DNA of 64,000 bases from Symbiodinium natans (GCA_905221605.1 CAJNDS010001935.1:289501-353500); one strand, 5' to 3'. Counted from the first letter of the stretch, positions 20,881 through 30,458 are shown. Notes: generated by a model from the sequence alone, not told the origin. A program made the numbers and translations.

Positions 20881-21177
20881 GGACAACTCAAGGGTTCTTT
20901 GTGCCACCCCGTTTCGCGACTGCTCCGCGTGACTGGTTGGAGGGTTCGGGCTCTAGGGTCTTCAGACGGGCTTCGGGTTTCAAATCCAAGCTCAGGAGCT
21001 TGTGCCAAGGACATGAGTCTACTTCTGGCTTCACAGAGGAGGGTTCTTAACTTCGAACCCCAGGTCACGATCTCAAGGCATATCCGTGGATCACATGTCC
21101 ATACATGTCCCTTCTCTATGCAATTGCTGGCTTGACATCTTGGCGGCCACACTTATCCTTACTACAGCTAGTTAGTT

Positions 21178-21265
21178 CTTCTTCTTATTACTATTATTAT
21201 CAGTAGTATCATTACTATTATCATTAATATTATGATTATTATGATTATTGATTTTTTTATTTGGC
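21178..21265. repeat. ATT/ATC-type microsatellite
   Basis: Imperfect trinucleotide run (TTATTA, ATTATTATC, GATTATTATGATTATT). The apparent poly-Ile minus-strand peptide here is a repeat artefact. Confidence 0.9.
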
Positions 21266-21450
21266 TACTTCTATTTCCTCTTAGTTTTAATGAGGGGGGG
21301 GCTAAGTAGATCCTGCAATTCTCGGGGAAACCCGACACCTGGCGCTGGTGCTCGAGCCGCAGGGCCAAGTCGCTGCCTTGGTAGGTGAGTCGGGGTTGAG
21401 GGTTTAGGGTTATCCTCCACCGCACTGCAGGCTCATCTAACCTAGATGAG

Positions 21451-21575
21451 CCCTAAACCCCAAACCCTAAACCCTGAACCCTAAACCCTGAACCCTAAAC
21501 CCTGAACCCTAAACCCTAAACCCTACCCTAAACCCCAAACCCCAAACCCCAAACCCTGAACCCTAAACCCTAAAC
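21451..21575. repeat. Long CCCTAAA array with variants
   Basis: About 18 units with interleaved CCCTGAA and CCCCAAA blocks. Confidence 0.96.
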
Positions 21576-21654
21576 GCTGTCAAGACACATGCACCCTGCA
21601 CGGCCTCTAAGAGTCGGCAAACCTCCGAAGCTGTTCTCGGGCTTCTAGGGTAGA

Positions 21655-21735
21655 GGGTTTAGGGTTTAGGGTTTAGGGTTTAGGGTTTAGGGTCTAGGGT
21701 TTAGGGTTTAGGGTGTTTAGGTTGTAGGGTTTAGG
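21655..21735. repeat. TTTAGGG array
   Basis: About 11 units. Degenerate TTTAGGG-like sequence continues intermittently to about 21935. Confidence 0.95.
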
Positions 21736-22220
21736 ATCTGCAAGCACACCCCTCGCCAAGTACTGGCAACCTGGGTATAGGGTATATAGGGCCTAGGGTT
21801 TAGCATATAGGGTTTAGGACCGAAGCATAGAGAGGGTTTAGGGTCTATCTTTGCCACCCGCCCAGCACTCACGCACGCTGGTTCGGCAGCCAGAAGCGCA
21901 GACTGGTTTAGGGTTTAGGGCTAGGGTGTAGGGTTTTAGGGTCGAAGTTGTGCGCTTTGTTGATTGTTATTTATGGGCTCGAGGTCTGTGTGTACCAACT
22001 CAGGGGCTTGACAGCTGCAGGCAGGTTCTCGAACCCCAAACCAACCTCACCCCTTTATGACTTGCTCCTAATCCCTAAACCCTAAACCCTAAACCCAAAA
22101 CCCTACGCCCAGCCTCAAGCCCTAGACCCAAGAGTAGCCTGGGAAAACAAAAACCGGGTGCCCTCTTTTTTGGTTCGCAGGCGCTTGTAAGAGGAACCTC
22201 AACCCTAAACATAGAGGGAA

Positions 22221-22325
22221 CCCAGATCTTCCAGAACCCCTTAAGTAATTTATACTGAGGATCATGATCATTATGATGATTTCGGGTATATACTCCTTAC
22301 TTAAGGGGCTTTTGGAAGATCTGGG
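22221..22325. mobile_element. MITE family B
   Basis: A 105-bp palindrome, CCCAGATCTTCCAGAACCCC to GGGGCTTTTGGAAGATCTGGG in outline, core AGGATCATGATCATTATGAT. Confidence 0.87.
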
Positions 22326-22552
22326 AATAGGGGTCCTATGCTCCGGGTCCTCAAACCGCTCTCAACCCAGAGCTGTCCCTCTGGCCTCCGCCTCGTAGGG
22401 CTCCCGCCTCGTTTCCTTGTTTAGGGTTTAGGGTTCTTCAGCGAGAGGGGGGGTTCAAGGGGGTATGTAACCCAAGGTTCCCTAAAACCCTTCTACGACT
22501 GCCTAAGGCTCACGAAGCTTCCCGAAGGTTCCCTGGGTACCTAACCCCCTCC

Positions 22553-22610
22553 TTAAACCCTAAACCCTAAACCCTAAACCCTAAACCCTCAACCCTAAAC
22601 CCTAAACCCT
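22553..22610. repeat. CCCTAAA array
   Basis: Eight units, one CCCTCAA. Confidence 0.95.
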
Positions 22611-22616
22611 ACCATT

Positions 22617-22695
22617 TGGAGGTTTTCGAAAATGATAGGAGGATTCCCTTAGAATAAGGACCCCCCAATAAGGTAGCTCGAATTTCGGAAACCCC
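22617..22695. mobile_element. Family G element
   Basis: TGGAGGTTTTCGAAAATGAT..AGGAGGATTCCC..AAGGACCCCCCAATAAGGTA..TTTCGGAAACCCC. Confidence 0.6.
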
Positions 22696-22699
22696 ATTT

Positions 22700-22790
22700 G
22701 CCAATCAGTCCCCAAAATAAATTCCGAGGTGCAGTCGGTGGTGGCTGGTTCTCGGCATCTGCTGCAGGTATCCCTGACAAACTCGCCAAG
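22700..22790 (-). CDS. Possible exon, Cys-containing unknown protein
   Basis: Minus frame LGEFVRDTCSRCREPATTDC, TSEFILG, next to the CCCTAAA array at 22796. CxxC is present but too little remains to name a domain. Confidence 0.4.
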
Positions 22791-22795
22791 GCATC

Positions 22796-22833
22796 CTAAA
22801 CCCTAAACCCTAAACCCTAAACCCGAAACCCTA
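22796..22833. repeat. CCCTAAA array
   Basis: Five units, one CCCGAAA. Confidence 0.9.
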
Positions 22834-23255
22834 GTTTGCATTTCTGGGAGTGGTGTGGATGCTGCAGCTTTGCGCCGGTTCCCTATTGAAAATACTGGGC
22901 TGAATGACAATACCGCAACACACGAAGTCGCGGCAACGGGAAGCCTCTGCCCACACAGAGCTTTAAGACATAAGGCTCACGAGCCTATCCGCAACTAACT
23001 CCTGTAGCTTCCGAGCTCGTGCACTTGAAGTCATCCGTGGCAGCCTGAGACTCTTGCCCTCTTCTACATTCTACGCCTTGTCTAGCCCAGGAGCTGACAT
23101 GCAACGATGGTTCTGTTCTGATCTCCATCGCCTTATTCGCCTCTGGCAGGCTCAGCACTTGTGATGCTACTGCGTGACAAGAGAAGCAGAACAAACGAAA
23201 GGAGCCTGTGCGGAAATCCTGACGCCGCTAAACTGCTCCGACAAGAAACATAGAG

Positions 23256-23690
23256 AGAAACGGATCTTCATAGTTTTCTACTGATATTCTTAATATCATT
23301 ACGTAACATTCTCAATTTTATTAATGCCCTTGATATTGTTCATATTATAAGTACTAAGAGCAGCACAAATCTTAAAAACATGTTTATAGTATTTAACATT
23401 ACTACTATGATCTAAAATAGTGATCTAAAACTATCTAATCTTAGCATTCTTCATATTATTCGTATTGTTGTAAACTTACCAACACTTCATATTATTAGTA
23501 TTGTTGTAAACTTACCAATACTTTCACTGTTGTGAATAGTATAGATATGAATGTTGTGTTACGAATATTATGGCTACGATGGTGGTTATGAATATTCTGA
23601 AAAGTGTTAATATCATTAAAATGGCTAGTTTTTCCTGAATATTTCAAAAATATGTTAATAATTGTTCGTATGTTTATTATTTACTTACGA
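23256..23690. other. AT-rich island
   Basis: Abruptly AT-rich sequence in an otherwise GC-balanced window. It contains a direct repeat (TTCATATTATT.GTATTGTTGTAAACTTACCAA twice, about 23450-23520). No open frame of note. Origin unknown: organellar insertion, decayed element or replication-associated sequence are all possible. Confidence 0.8.
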
Positions 23691-24012
23691 AAGCTCATTC
23701 AGCCCTTGCGCCCTCACGTCCTGCTTCTGAGCCTGGCCTAAAGTATGCCTAAAGTCTTAAAGGCTTTGTTGCCTCATCACCGGTCAGCCCTTTCCCTAAT
23801 CCCTAAACCCTAAACCCTTTTTCGACCACCTGCGCCGGCCTTGTGAAAGGAACTGGCAGAACTCGGCGTGGGGCCTCAGAAGAGATCTTTCAAGTGCTGG
23901 TTGCGGTCTGAGGCCTGGAGAGCCGGGCTCTTAGGGCAGAAGAGCATTTGGGGTTGCTGCGATATTAAACCCGAAGGTCTAGGGTCTCGCTCGCTGGAGG
24001 GATTTCTGATGA

Positions 24013-24067
24013 TTAGGGTTTAGGGTTTAGGGTTTAGGGTTTAGGGTTTAGGGTTTAGGGTTTAGGG
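24013..24067. repeat. TTTAGGG array
   Basis: Eight perfect units. Confidence 0.97.
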
Positions 24068-24298
24068 TGAACTGATGGGGATTCTGTGGGCTCTTGGACT
24101 CGGTGGTTGGCCTGCATTTTGGACGAGTTAAGGCCTGTCCGCCTCGCTTTAACTGGGCCTATGGATGTTTGGAGGGTCTCGGCGGAGGATGCGTTACTTT
24201 GGTTGAATGGCAGGGTGTCCAATGGGATGAGGAGAGAGCAGCGTTGCTGCGCGTGGCAGCGCAGTGGTCAGGCGATCGCAGGGCTGTGTTTTGCGGTG

Positions 24299-25054
24299 CT
24301 ACCCAGTACAACCTGCAGCATGTAGCTGAATTGCAGGCAGAGCATCACTCCCGCCAACGTTGTGGAGGTAGAATTTTGAAACTCCTGCTGACAGTTGAAG
24401 ATTTTGAGGACTAGGCTTGCAGAGTCTCTGTCGGCAACGCACCATGACTGTCGGCAGGGATCTAGACCGTGCTTCCAGTGATCCACAACTCCACGACGTC
24501 CGCGCCTGTGGCGGCTGTGGAGGTGATCCCAGGGCTGGTACTTCCTCTTCCCTCTGGAAGCTCAAGGGCCCAAAGCTGTAGTGGGAGGTGCAGGGGCCCC
24601 TGGCTGGAAAGGAGGGGCTGGGAATCTCGCCGGTACCTGGACTGGGAGCCTTGGGGGAGCTCTTGGCTTCCTTCACCTCGAAGGACTGGCGTGGGGGCGA
24701 GGCCACGGGCCCTGTGAACATGGAGGGGGACGCCACCGTTCCGCTGCTTGGGATCATGTCCTCGAGGACGCGGCGCTCCTGTCCGGTTCCGGAGCCTTGC
24801 AGCAGGGAGCTATTCAAGTCGGTGGCGCTGCTTTGTACCGCGGGGCCCTTGGCTTCTACAGCTTCTGCTACAGCATACACAATCAGGACGGGAATGAGGC
24901 CTGGTGTCATCGTGGAAGGAACTGAAGAGCCATCATCCAGCTTGACGACGTGGGGCGAAAACTTCACCTGCAAGGTCCAGGAGAGCAACCATGAACCAAG
25001 CAGCCTTGAGTGACGGACATTTCGCGAAAAAAGCTTACCATACACCCAGCGCAC
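24299..25054 (-). CDS. Hypothetical protein, Ser/Pro-rich
   Basis: The longest uninterrupted minus frame here (251 codons). A likely exon starts after CTTGCAG|G at about 24972 (VKFSPHVVKLDDGSSVPSTM), with a hydrophobic stretch GLIPVLIVYAVAEAV and then a disordered Ser/Pro-rich region (KSSPKAPSPGTGEIPSPSFP). Antisense frames are also open because of composition. Function unknown. It may belong to the gene starting at 26378, but no continuous join was established. Confidence 0.45.
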   Translation of the reverse strand: MRWVYGKLFSRNVRHSRLLGSWLLSWTLQVKFSPHVVKLDDGSSVPSTMTPGLIPVLIVYAVAEAVEAKGPAVQSSATDLNSSLLQGSGTGQERRVLEDMIPSSGTVASPSMFTGPVASPPRQSFEVKEAKSSPKAPSPGTGEIPSPSFPARGPCTSHYSFGPLSFQREEEVPALGSPPQPPQARTSWSCGSLEARSRSLPTVMVRCRQRLCKPSPQNLQLSAGVSKFYLHNVGGSDALPAIQLHAAGCTG

Positions 25055-25626
25055 TCTTTATAGCCCCTACAGTAGAAGATGGAGAATGTGCATGACGAGC
25101 GCAAACATGTCTCAGGCGTGCGCTGCAGAGCTCAACTGGTGCTGTCATTAGCATGTCATGGTTAAGCCCGAAACCCGAACTCCAAGGAAAGTTTGTGTTG
25201 AGGATGGCATTCTAAGGATTCACTGGAAAGCATGCCATGGGCCTTTTCCACGTGACATCCTGGGGCCTGCTCGGGCTTGTGCTGCTTTGAAAAGACATCT
25301 GCAAATAATTGCTGCGGCCTGAAGGGTACAAAGAAGATAAACCAAACGCTATTTTATAGTTTCTAGTTGTGATAGCGGCAAGATCATCGATGTCTGCCTT
25401 CTTGCTTCTTGATAACGATCTAAACAGCCGAAACAAGATATCGGCTAATTACTGTACTGTCCAGCGACGGCACCTTGGCCGCAGAGTCGCCCAGAACTGT
25501 GCCCGCATTGACCACGGCACCTTTTTGCAGGCGACTCAAACCAGATTGCTACTTCTAGCTGGCCGTTTCTCTGGATTACAAGAATAAGTAGCCCGCTTGG
25601 TTCCTCAACAGCGACTTCTGGCTTAC

Positions 25627-25727
25627 GGTTATTGGCATGGTTCTCAAGGTCCCGCGGGGGACTGAAGGCTTGGCAAGCGCTGAGGAGGCAGAATTCACGA
25701 GCCGCCCCGGCTCTGTCCTTGGACTTC
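25627..25727 (-). CDS. Probable internal exon
   Basis: A 101-nt exon after TCTAG|G, ending at a good donor C|GTAAGC. Encodes KSKDRAGAAREFCLLSACQA, FSPPRDLENHANN. A further candidate exon of the same strand lies at about 25460-25545 (QSGLSRLQKGAVVNAGTVLG..). Both may be downstream exons of the gene starting at 26378. No family recognised. Confidence 0.5.
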
Positions 25728-25945
25728 CTAGACACCCCCGACGAAGCCCTGACACAGACCCCTGACACGACCCCCTACAACCCAACCAAGCCCTCAAAAA
25801 TCGGTTTCATGGGGTCCCTTGGCCAATCTTTGACACAAAAAGAACCCCTCAATCCAACCCTATAAACCCAAAACTCTCATGTCCGCCGCAGGCAATCAAA
25901 CGCTTTTCGGGCCGGGACGAGTCGGTCGACGAGCAGCTACAATAC

Positions 25946-26062
25946 CCCAAAAAGCCCACTACCCCTTAATTAAGGAATACACCGCCTTAAATCATATAGG
26001 GGCCCATACTGTAATATGATTTAAGGTATATTCCTTAGCTAAGGGATATTGGGCTCTGTGGG
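25946..26062. mobile_element. MITE family A, copy 3 (adjoining a coding exon)
   Basis: CCCCAAAAAGCCCACTACCCC to GGGATATTGGGCTCTGTGGG in outline. Flanking ACAATA/ACAATG suggests a 5-bp duplication. On the minus strand the coding exon 26035-26155 runs into its end. Confidence 0.87.
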
Positions 26063-26378
26063 ACAATGAAGCTCCTGAGAACTCGCAGCCATGGCGCTGG
26101 TGATGACGCTGGCAGGCGCTGACGCATGGCAGCTTGCAGTGATTGGGCTCCTTGGCTGAAAGAAAATCATTGAACGGATCCTAGATTCTGTGCATGAAGG
26201 ATGATGTATCCTACCTGACACCATGGACTTGGGAAAATGGCTCTGCTTCCGGGATGGACTGCACTTCTTCTTGAGTTGTCAGAACATGTCGTCCGTCCAG
26301 GGAGCTTGTCAGCTGCTTGCTGCTGACGTGAGCCCCTGCCAACGATGCTGCCAGGAGTTGACATAATAAGATGCACAT
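26035..26378 (-). CDS. Predicted secreted or membrane-targeted protein (5' exons)
   Basis: Starts at ATG 26378 with a signal-peptide-like N terminus (MCILLCQLLAASLAGAHV). Exon 1 (26215-26378) ends at CAG|GTAGGA. Exon 2 starts at 26155 after TTTCTTTCAG and reads in frame GAQSLQAAMRQRLPASSPAP, WLRVLRSFIV, then enters the family A MITE, where a stop occurs at 26035. Without the MITE and one ATTGT duplication the frame continues AARRPTRPGPKSV and stop. Either the MITE supplies the C terminus, or the real exon 2 ends at a GT near the MITE edge and the gene continues to exons at 25.7-24.3 kb. Start lies 48 nt after the stop of the next minus-strand gene. Function unknown. Confidence 0.6.
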
Positions 26379-26426
26379 GCCTAGCAGTTAGCTAGACGAC
26401 GCTACGCTACGCTAGTGGCAAGTCGG

Positions 26427-26615
26427 CTAGCTAAACCCCGCTACCGAACGGGCAGTGGGTGCATAAGTAGCGATCACGCACTCAAAATTAGCCTGCTGAC
26501 TGCTTTCTTTGGTTTCTTCTTGGAAAAACATTTTCAGATACTGCACGTGCGCAAGTGGGACGAGGCAGTACCAGACAAGCAGCCCAGCAAAGGTCGTGAT
26601 GTCTTTGCCGATGTC
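26427..26615 (-). CDS. C-terminal exon of an upstream gene, with a membrane helix
   Basis: After GCAG|G, a 63-codon exon reads DIGKDITTFAGLLVWYCLVP, LAHVQYLKMFFQEETKESSQ, and ends RSVAGFS, stop at 26427-26429. One hydrophobic helix (FAGLLVWYCLVPLAHV). The rest of the gene, to the right on the minus strand, was not resolved. Family not recognised. Confidence 0.65.
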   Translation of the reverse strand, partial: DIGKDITTFAGLLVWYCLVPLAHVQYLKMFFQEETKESSQQANFECVIATYAPTARSVAGFS

Positions 26616-27034
26616 CTGCTTTCTGTGGTCGGCATGCGACTAGTTGCAAGGCAAGTGAAAGCCGGGTGTCAAGGGATGCCCAGGCTGAGGGTGTGAACAG
26701 AAATATGAGGCGCACGTGTAAATCTGAAAGCGACTGCACGGACAGAAGCCGAACCGTGTAAGAGCAACCGACTTTGGCAACAGCCTGATTGACACTCCCG
26801 GCCTCTGCCCTTGTGCTTGCCAAAGACAGACCTGAAACGTGGGTTTTGCGGAAGCTGACGTGACGTCTGCTTCATGAAGTTCACTGTTTAATGTCCCCGG
26901 ACGTATGTGGGAAAGCTGTGTAGGCTTAGCAGTTGTGACGGACGCCTTAGGTGCTTCACGCCAGCTTGGGCCATCGGGCTAGAAGTAGATCTTGAAAAGG
27001 AAAACCTTGTATTGCATAATAAAGCCTGCAGGAA
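26616..27034. other. Region without a resolved gene
   Basis: Minus frames at 26669-26884 may hold upstream exons of the gene ending at 26427, but no boundary could be fixed. Confidence 0.35.
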
Positions 27035-27143
27035 CCCAAAGAGCCCAATATTGCTTAATTAAGGAATATTCCTTAAATCATATAGGGATCCTTAATATGA
27101 TTTAAGTGATATTCCTTAATTAAGCTATATTGGGCTCTTTGGG
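27035..27143. mobile_element. MITE family A, copy 4
   Basis: 109 bp, near-perfect palindrome with ends CCCAAAGAGCCCAATATTGC, flanked by AA on both sides. Confidence 0.94.
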
Positions 27144-27373
27144 AACCTAACTGAAACCTTGTCATCCTGAACCCATTGAGAGTCAAGCAACGCTCCAGTC
27201 CTTTTCCTGTCATTTCTCTCCACATCTCACAGAGTCTGCAGTTCCGGGAAGTCTCAGAAACGTGTCAAACTCTCATGGGGGGGGGTGCTCTTGTTGAGAA
27301 GTATCGAGTGCTTCTAGTGGCAACCTTTGATCAAGGGAGGCCGATCTGAATCGCACCAAAGGTCCTGACTCCA

Positions 27374-27430
27374 CCCTAAACCCTAAACCCTAAACCCTAA
27401 ACCCTAAACCCTGAACCCTAAACCCTAAAC
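27374..27430. repeat. CCCTAAA array
   Basis: Eight units, one CCCTGAA. Confidence 0.96.
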
Positions 27431-27521
27431 CTATAGTCTTCAGCAGCCAGGGATCTGCTCCCCTGAGGTCGTGAAAACGCTTCTTCATGTGGCTCCGTCT
27501 CCTGCACCATGGGGCCAAGGT

Positions 27522-27630
27522 CCCAAAGAGCCCAATATTGCTTAATTAAGGAATATACCTTAAATCATATTAAAGATCCCTATATGATTTAAGGAATATT
27601 CCTGAATTTTGCAATGTTGGGCTCTTTGGG
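27522..27630. mobile_element. MITE family A, copy 5
   Basis: 109 bp, flanked by GT on both sides. Confidence 0.94.
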
Positions 27631-27683
27631 GTAGGCAGCAACTGACACGGCATGCAGAGGCATGAGCCCTGAAGGCCAGCATC

Positions 27684-27738
27684 AGGGTTTAGGGTTTAGG
27701 GTTTAGGGTTTAGGGTTTAGGGTTTAGGGTTTAGGGTT
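27684..27738. repeat. TTTAGGG array
   Basis: Eight perfect units, ending just before the acceptor of the exon at 27745. Confidence 0.97.
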
Positions 27739-27744
27739 GCTCAG

Positions 27745-28044
27745 AAAGCAGGGGATGAGGAAGAGTTCGGCGAAGAGCTTGCTTTCGTTCCCAAGCGCCA
27801 CAAACGCTCGATGGCGATCACGAAGGCGTCAGCGCAGCGGTACGATCCGTCTACTCTGACATCTATGTATGCTTGCGTCAAGCATGGGCTGCTGGTGTTG
27901 CCGGTCCTGTTGCGCCAACTGGAAACCTGGTGTGCAAGGGCGGAGGTCGTGGTGCTAGTTAAGTTATGGAATCTTCACGGGGGCTTCGGTATAGTTTGGA
28001 GAACCGGCCAAAATTCCTCTGCTCAACCCACATTTCCACACTAG
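27745..28044 (+). CDS. Plus-strand exon, unknown protein
   Basis: After GCTCAG the plus frame reads KAGDEEEFGEELAFVPKRHK, RSMAITKASAQRYDPSTLTS, MYACVKHGLLVLPVLLRQLE, and stays open to 28044. The first 45 or so codons look clearly coding; the 3' limit is uncertain because several GT sites are possible. No family recognised. Confidence 0.5.
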   Translation, partial: KAGDEEEFGEELAFVPKRHKRSMAITKASAQRYDPSTLTSMYACVKHGLLVLPVLLRQLETWCARAEVVVLVKLWNLHGGFGIVWRTGQNSSAQPTFPH

Positions 28045-28473
28045 AGTGACCTAGGAAGAAAAAGGGCGCCCTTCTTGGTTTAAGGGGCTTCCCAGGGAAC
28101 CTGAAACAAAAAGGGGAATTAGGGCTACTCTGGGTCCTAGCAGAGTGAAGCTGGATCAGCGTCCAAGTTGAAGGAGCAGCCTACTGTGCTGCTAGCATTG
28201 AACAGCTTGCGAAGGCCAGGAGCAAACATGGAAAAGCTTGGGACACGAAGGCTCTCCTCAACACAAACGGTGTCGCATGCTGCCTGAAACAATGCCGCCC
28301 CCGGCACTGTCATGCAGAAAACTTCGCTTGTAAAGGCTTCTAACTTGCAGAGGGTACCTTGTAAGATCTCTACCACATGTGATGCCACACACCCTCGAAC
28401 TCCCTAAACCCTAAACCCTAAACCTGAACCCTAAACCCTAAACCAACAAGCAAACAAGGCCCCTCTAACTGGC

Positions 28474-28568
28474 ATCCTGGGGCTGGCACTGAGGAGTCGC
28501 TCCAGAAAAAGTTGCAGAAATTCTCCCGCCAGCTCCTTTGGGAGCCGCGCCTGTCAGGACTTTCCGGT
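28474..28568 (+). CDS. Possible plus-strand exon, helical
   Basis: Reads GTEESLQKKLQKFSRQLLWE, PRLSGLS up to the left edge of the family A MITE at 28570. Reading continues in frame on the far side (SCAEVIKARLCQSQWRFLCP) if the MITE and one TA are removed, so the MITE may interrupt a formerly continuous frame. Confidence 0.45.
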
Positions 28569-28569
28569 A

Positions 28570-28684
28570 CCCACAAGCCCAATCTCCCTTAGTTAAGGAA
28601 TGTACCTCAAATTAATCATACTATATAAGGGTCCCTGTTTGATTTCAGGTACATTCTTAACTAGGGCGTATTGGGCTCTCTGGG
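28570..28684. mobile_element. MITE family A, copy 6
   Basis: CCCACAAGCCCAATCTCCC to GGGCGTATTGGGCTCTCTGGG in outline, 115 bp, flanked by TA on both sides. Confidence 0.88.
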
Positions 28685-29067
28685 TAGCTGCGCTGAAGTC
28701 ATAAAGGCCAGACTCTGCCAGAGTCAGTGGAGGTTCCTATGCCCAAGAGAGAAAAAACCCCTGCAGGTGCCCGCGCAGCAGGAACAAGCAAGGATCGGAA
28801 CAAGTGAACATGAGGGTTTAGGGTTTAGGGTTTAGGGCTTAGGTGTAGGGTGTAGGGTTTAGACATCTAACCATATTATTCTACATATCCACACTGCCGG
28901 GTGCATGAAATTGCAAGCCAGGTCTCTGCAGGATCAGTCGTCACCTCCCGGAGCAACCTTGCAGGAGCAAAAGGTGGCGGGGGGAGATGCGAAGCGAACG
29001 AAGATGTCGAAGGTATCGAAGATGTCCAAAGGCAGCGCGCTGTGATTGCCAAGGTAAACAGAGTTTT

Positions 29068-29470
29068 TTTGGGGGGGAGGGGGGGGTAAAGTGTATCCTT
29101 TACTATACCACCACCACCACGACCACCAGCACCAGCCGGCACTACCACCACCACCACCACCACCACCAGCACCAGCACCAGCACCACGGCAACGACGGAT
29201 GCGATGAGGCTGTCACTTTGCATGGGCTAGCTTTACCGCACAAGTCTGCGCATCTTTGGGGGGGGGGGGGGGGGGAGCCCGAAACTGAAGAAAAGTGCTC
29301 CAAGGATTTGCTTTGAAGGGGCTTGTAAGAGAAAAACCCACCCCCCCCCCAAAAAAAAAAAAAAAAAAAACTATGCTAATAATAACAATAATTAAAAAAA
29401 CAAAAGAATAATAATAGAACAAAACAATGAAACCAAAAAATATATAAAAAGAACAAATAAAAACAACAAT
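29068..29470. repeat. Simple-sequence cluster
   Basis: In order: poly-G (29070-29086), CAC/CAG trinucleotides (29108-29188), poly-G (29258-29275), poly-C then poly-A (29340-29370), and an A/T-rich AATAAT-type run. His-rich, Val-rich and Pro-rich frames here are repeat artefacts. Confidence 0.93.
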
Positions 29471-29500
29471 GAAGGAAGAAGGGCCGAGTCTGGGTCCGAA

Positions 29501-29565
29501 ACAGAGCCACGGGGCTGAAACCCTAAACCCTAAACCCTAAACCCTAAACAGAGCCACGTGGCTGA
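29501..29565. repeat. Telomere array between 18-bp direct duplications
   Basis: ACAGAGCCACGGGGCTGA (29501-29518) and ACAGAGCCACGTGGCTGA (29548-29565) bracket four CCCTAAA units; one mismatch in 18. A plus-strand frame continues on both sides. Confidence 0.88.
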
Positions 29566-29650
29566 TACCACACCGCTGGGTGGCAAAGGGGAGCCGGCAA
29601 GCCCAGGGAGTCGAAGCAAAGCCGCATGAATCGCTGCACCTCTCAGGGTT

Positions 29651-29850
29651 CTAAAAACCCTAAACTTGGGATGCTAAAAAACCCTAGAAACGCTAAAAAA
29701 CCCTATAAAGCCTGTAAACCCTATAAACCCTAGAAACCCTATAAACGCCATAAACCCTATTAAACCCTAGAAACCCTATAAACCCTATAAACCCTATGAA
29801 CCCTATAAACCCTTTAAACCCTATGAACCCTATGAACCCTATAAACCGGC
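29651..29850. repeat. CCCTATAAA-type variant array
   Basis: About 20 irregular 8-9 bp units (CCCTATAAA, CCCTAGAAA, CCCTATGAA). Similar units recur at about 33650-33775. Probably a diverged telomere-repeat derivative. Confidence 0.85.
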
Positions 29851-29867
29851 TGTGCCGGCTTCTCCAG

Positions 29868-29972
29868 GGTGAGACCTCGAGCCCCCACGCACCTCCCCTG
29901 TCCGCCAGCCCAGGGCCCCAGAATTGGAACAGCTGGCTTGGGCGAAGCAGGCCTCGACCTTTCCAGGGAATC
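29868..29972 (-). CDS. Probable exon, unknown protein
   Basis: Minus frame KIPWKGRGLLRPSQLFQFWG, PGLADRGGAWGLEVSPWRSR. Well formed, between two telomere-like arrays. Boundaries approximate, family unknown. Confidence 0.45.
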
Positions 29973-30002
29973 TTGATTTGGGGGGTTTCATGATATTAAA
30001 CA

Positions 30003-30048
30003 GGGTTCAGGGTTCAGGGTTTAGGGTTTAGGGTTTAGGGTTTAGGGC
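30003..30048. repeat. TTTAGGG array
   Basis: Six to seven units with TTCAGGG at the left. Confidence 0.93.
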
Positions 30049-30054
30049 CATTGG

Positions 30055-30165
30055 GGGATTACCATCTTCGGCGGTACCTTACTTGGGCTCCTTTTTGTAA
30101 GGGGATCCTGCTATGTGGGGGGGGTCTATATTGGGGTCCCCTCTTTTGTAAACCCCCATTTTGGG
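30055..30165. mobile_element. Family G element
   Basis: GATTACCATCTTCGGCGGTACC..AAGGGGATCCTGCTATGTGGG..GGGGTCCCC..AACCCCC. Confidence 0.6.
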
Positions 30166-30376
30166 GTGGTTTTGTTTGGGTTTCTTGCCATGCACCTCAC
30201 AACAGGGTAGCAGAACCGGGTGGCAGCAAGAGAGCAGAGCTCAGCAGATTCTTGGTTCGGGTTGCGGCGTTTCTCGTTTCATTTTCATAAACGGTGAATT
30301 TCTCATTGAGAGGGGAACAAAACAGGCTAGCCTTTGTGGGCTTGCCCATCGCAAGAGAACACAGGGATGCATGCTG

Positions 30377-30458
30377 AAACGCCACCAGTCCCCTAAACCC
30401 TAAACCCTAAACCCTAAACCCTAAACCCTAAACCCTAAACCCTAAACGCCACCAGTCC
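30377..30458. repeat. Telomere array between 15-bp perfect duplications
   Basis: AAACGCCACCAGTCC at 30377-30391 and 30444-30458 brackets seven to eight CCCTAAA units. The right copy is the end of the exon at 30448-30541 on the minus strand. Confidence 0.93.

Noticed and set aside
24094-24925. Several 80-140 codon plus-strand frames in 24.1-25.0 kb
   Set aside because: They lie antisense to the longer minus-strand frame and appear open because of high GC content; no splice sites or domains support them.
28570-28684. Family A MITE at 28570 as a GT-AG intron (GTACCC..GGGTAG)
   Set aside because: Splicing there would remove four extra bases and shift the frame to an early stop; the clean restoration requires removing the MITE plus one TA, which has no AG end.
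28876-29316. His-rich plus and Val-rich minus frames
   Set aside because: Both come from the CAC trinucleotide and homopolymer tracts.
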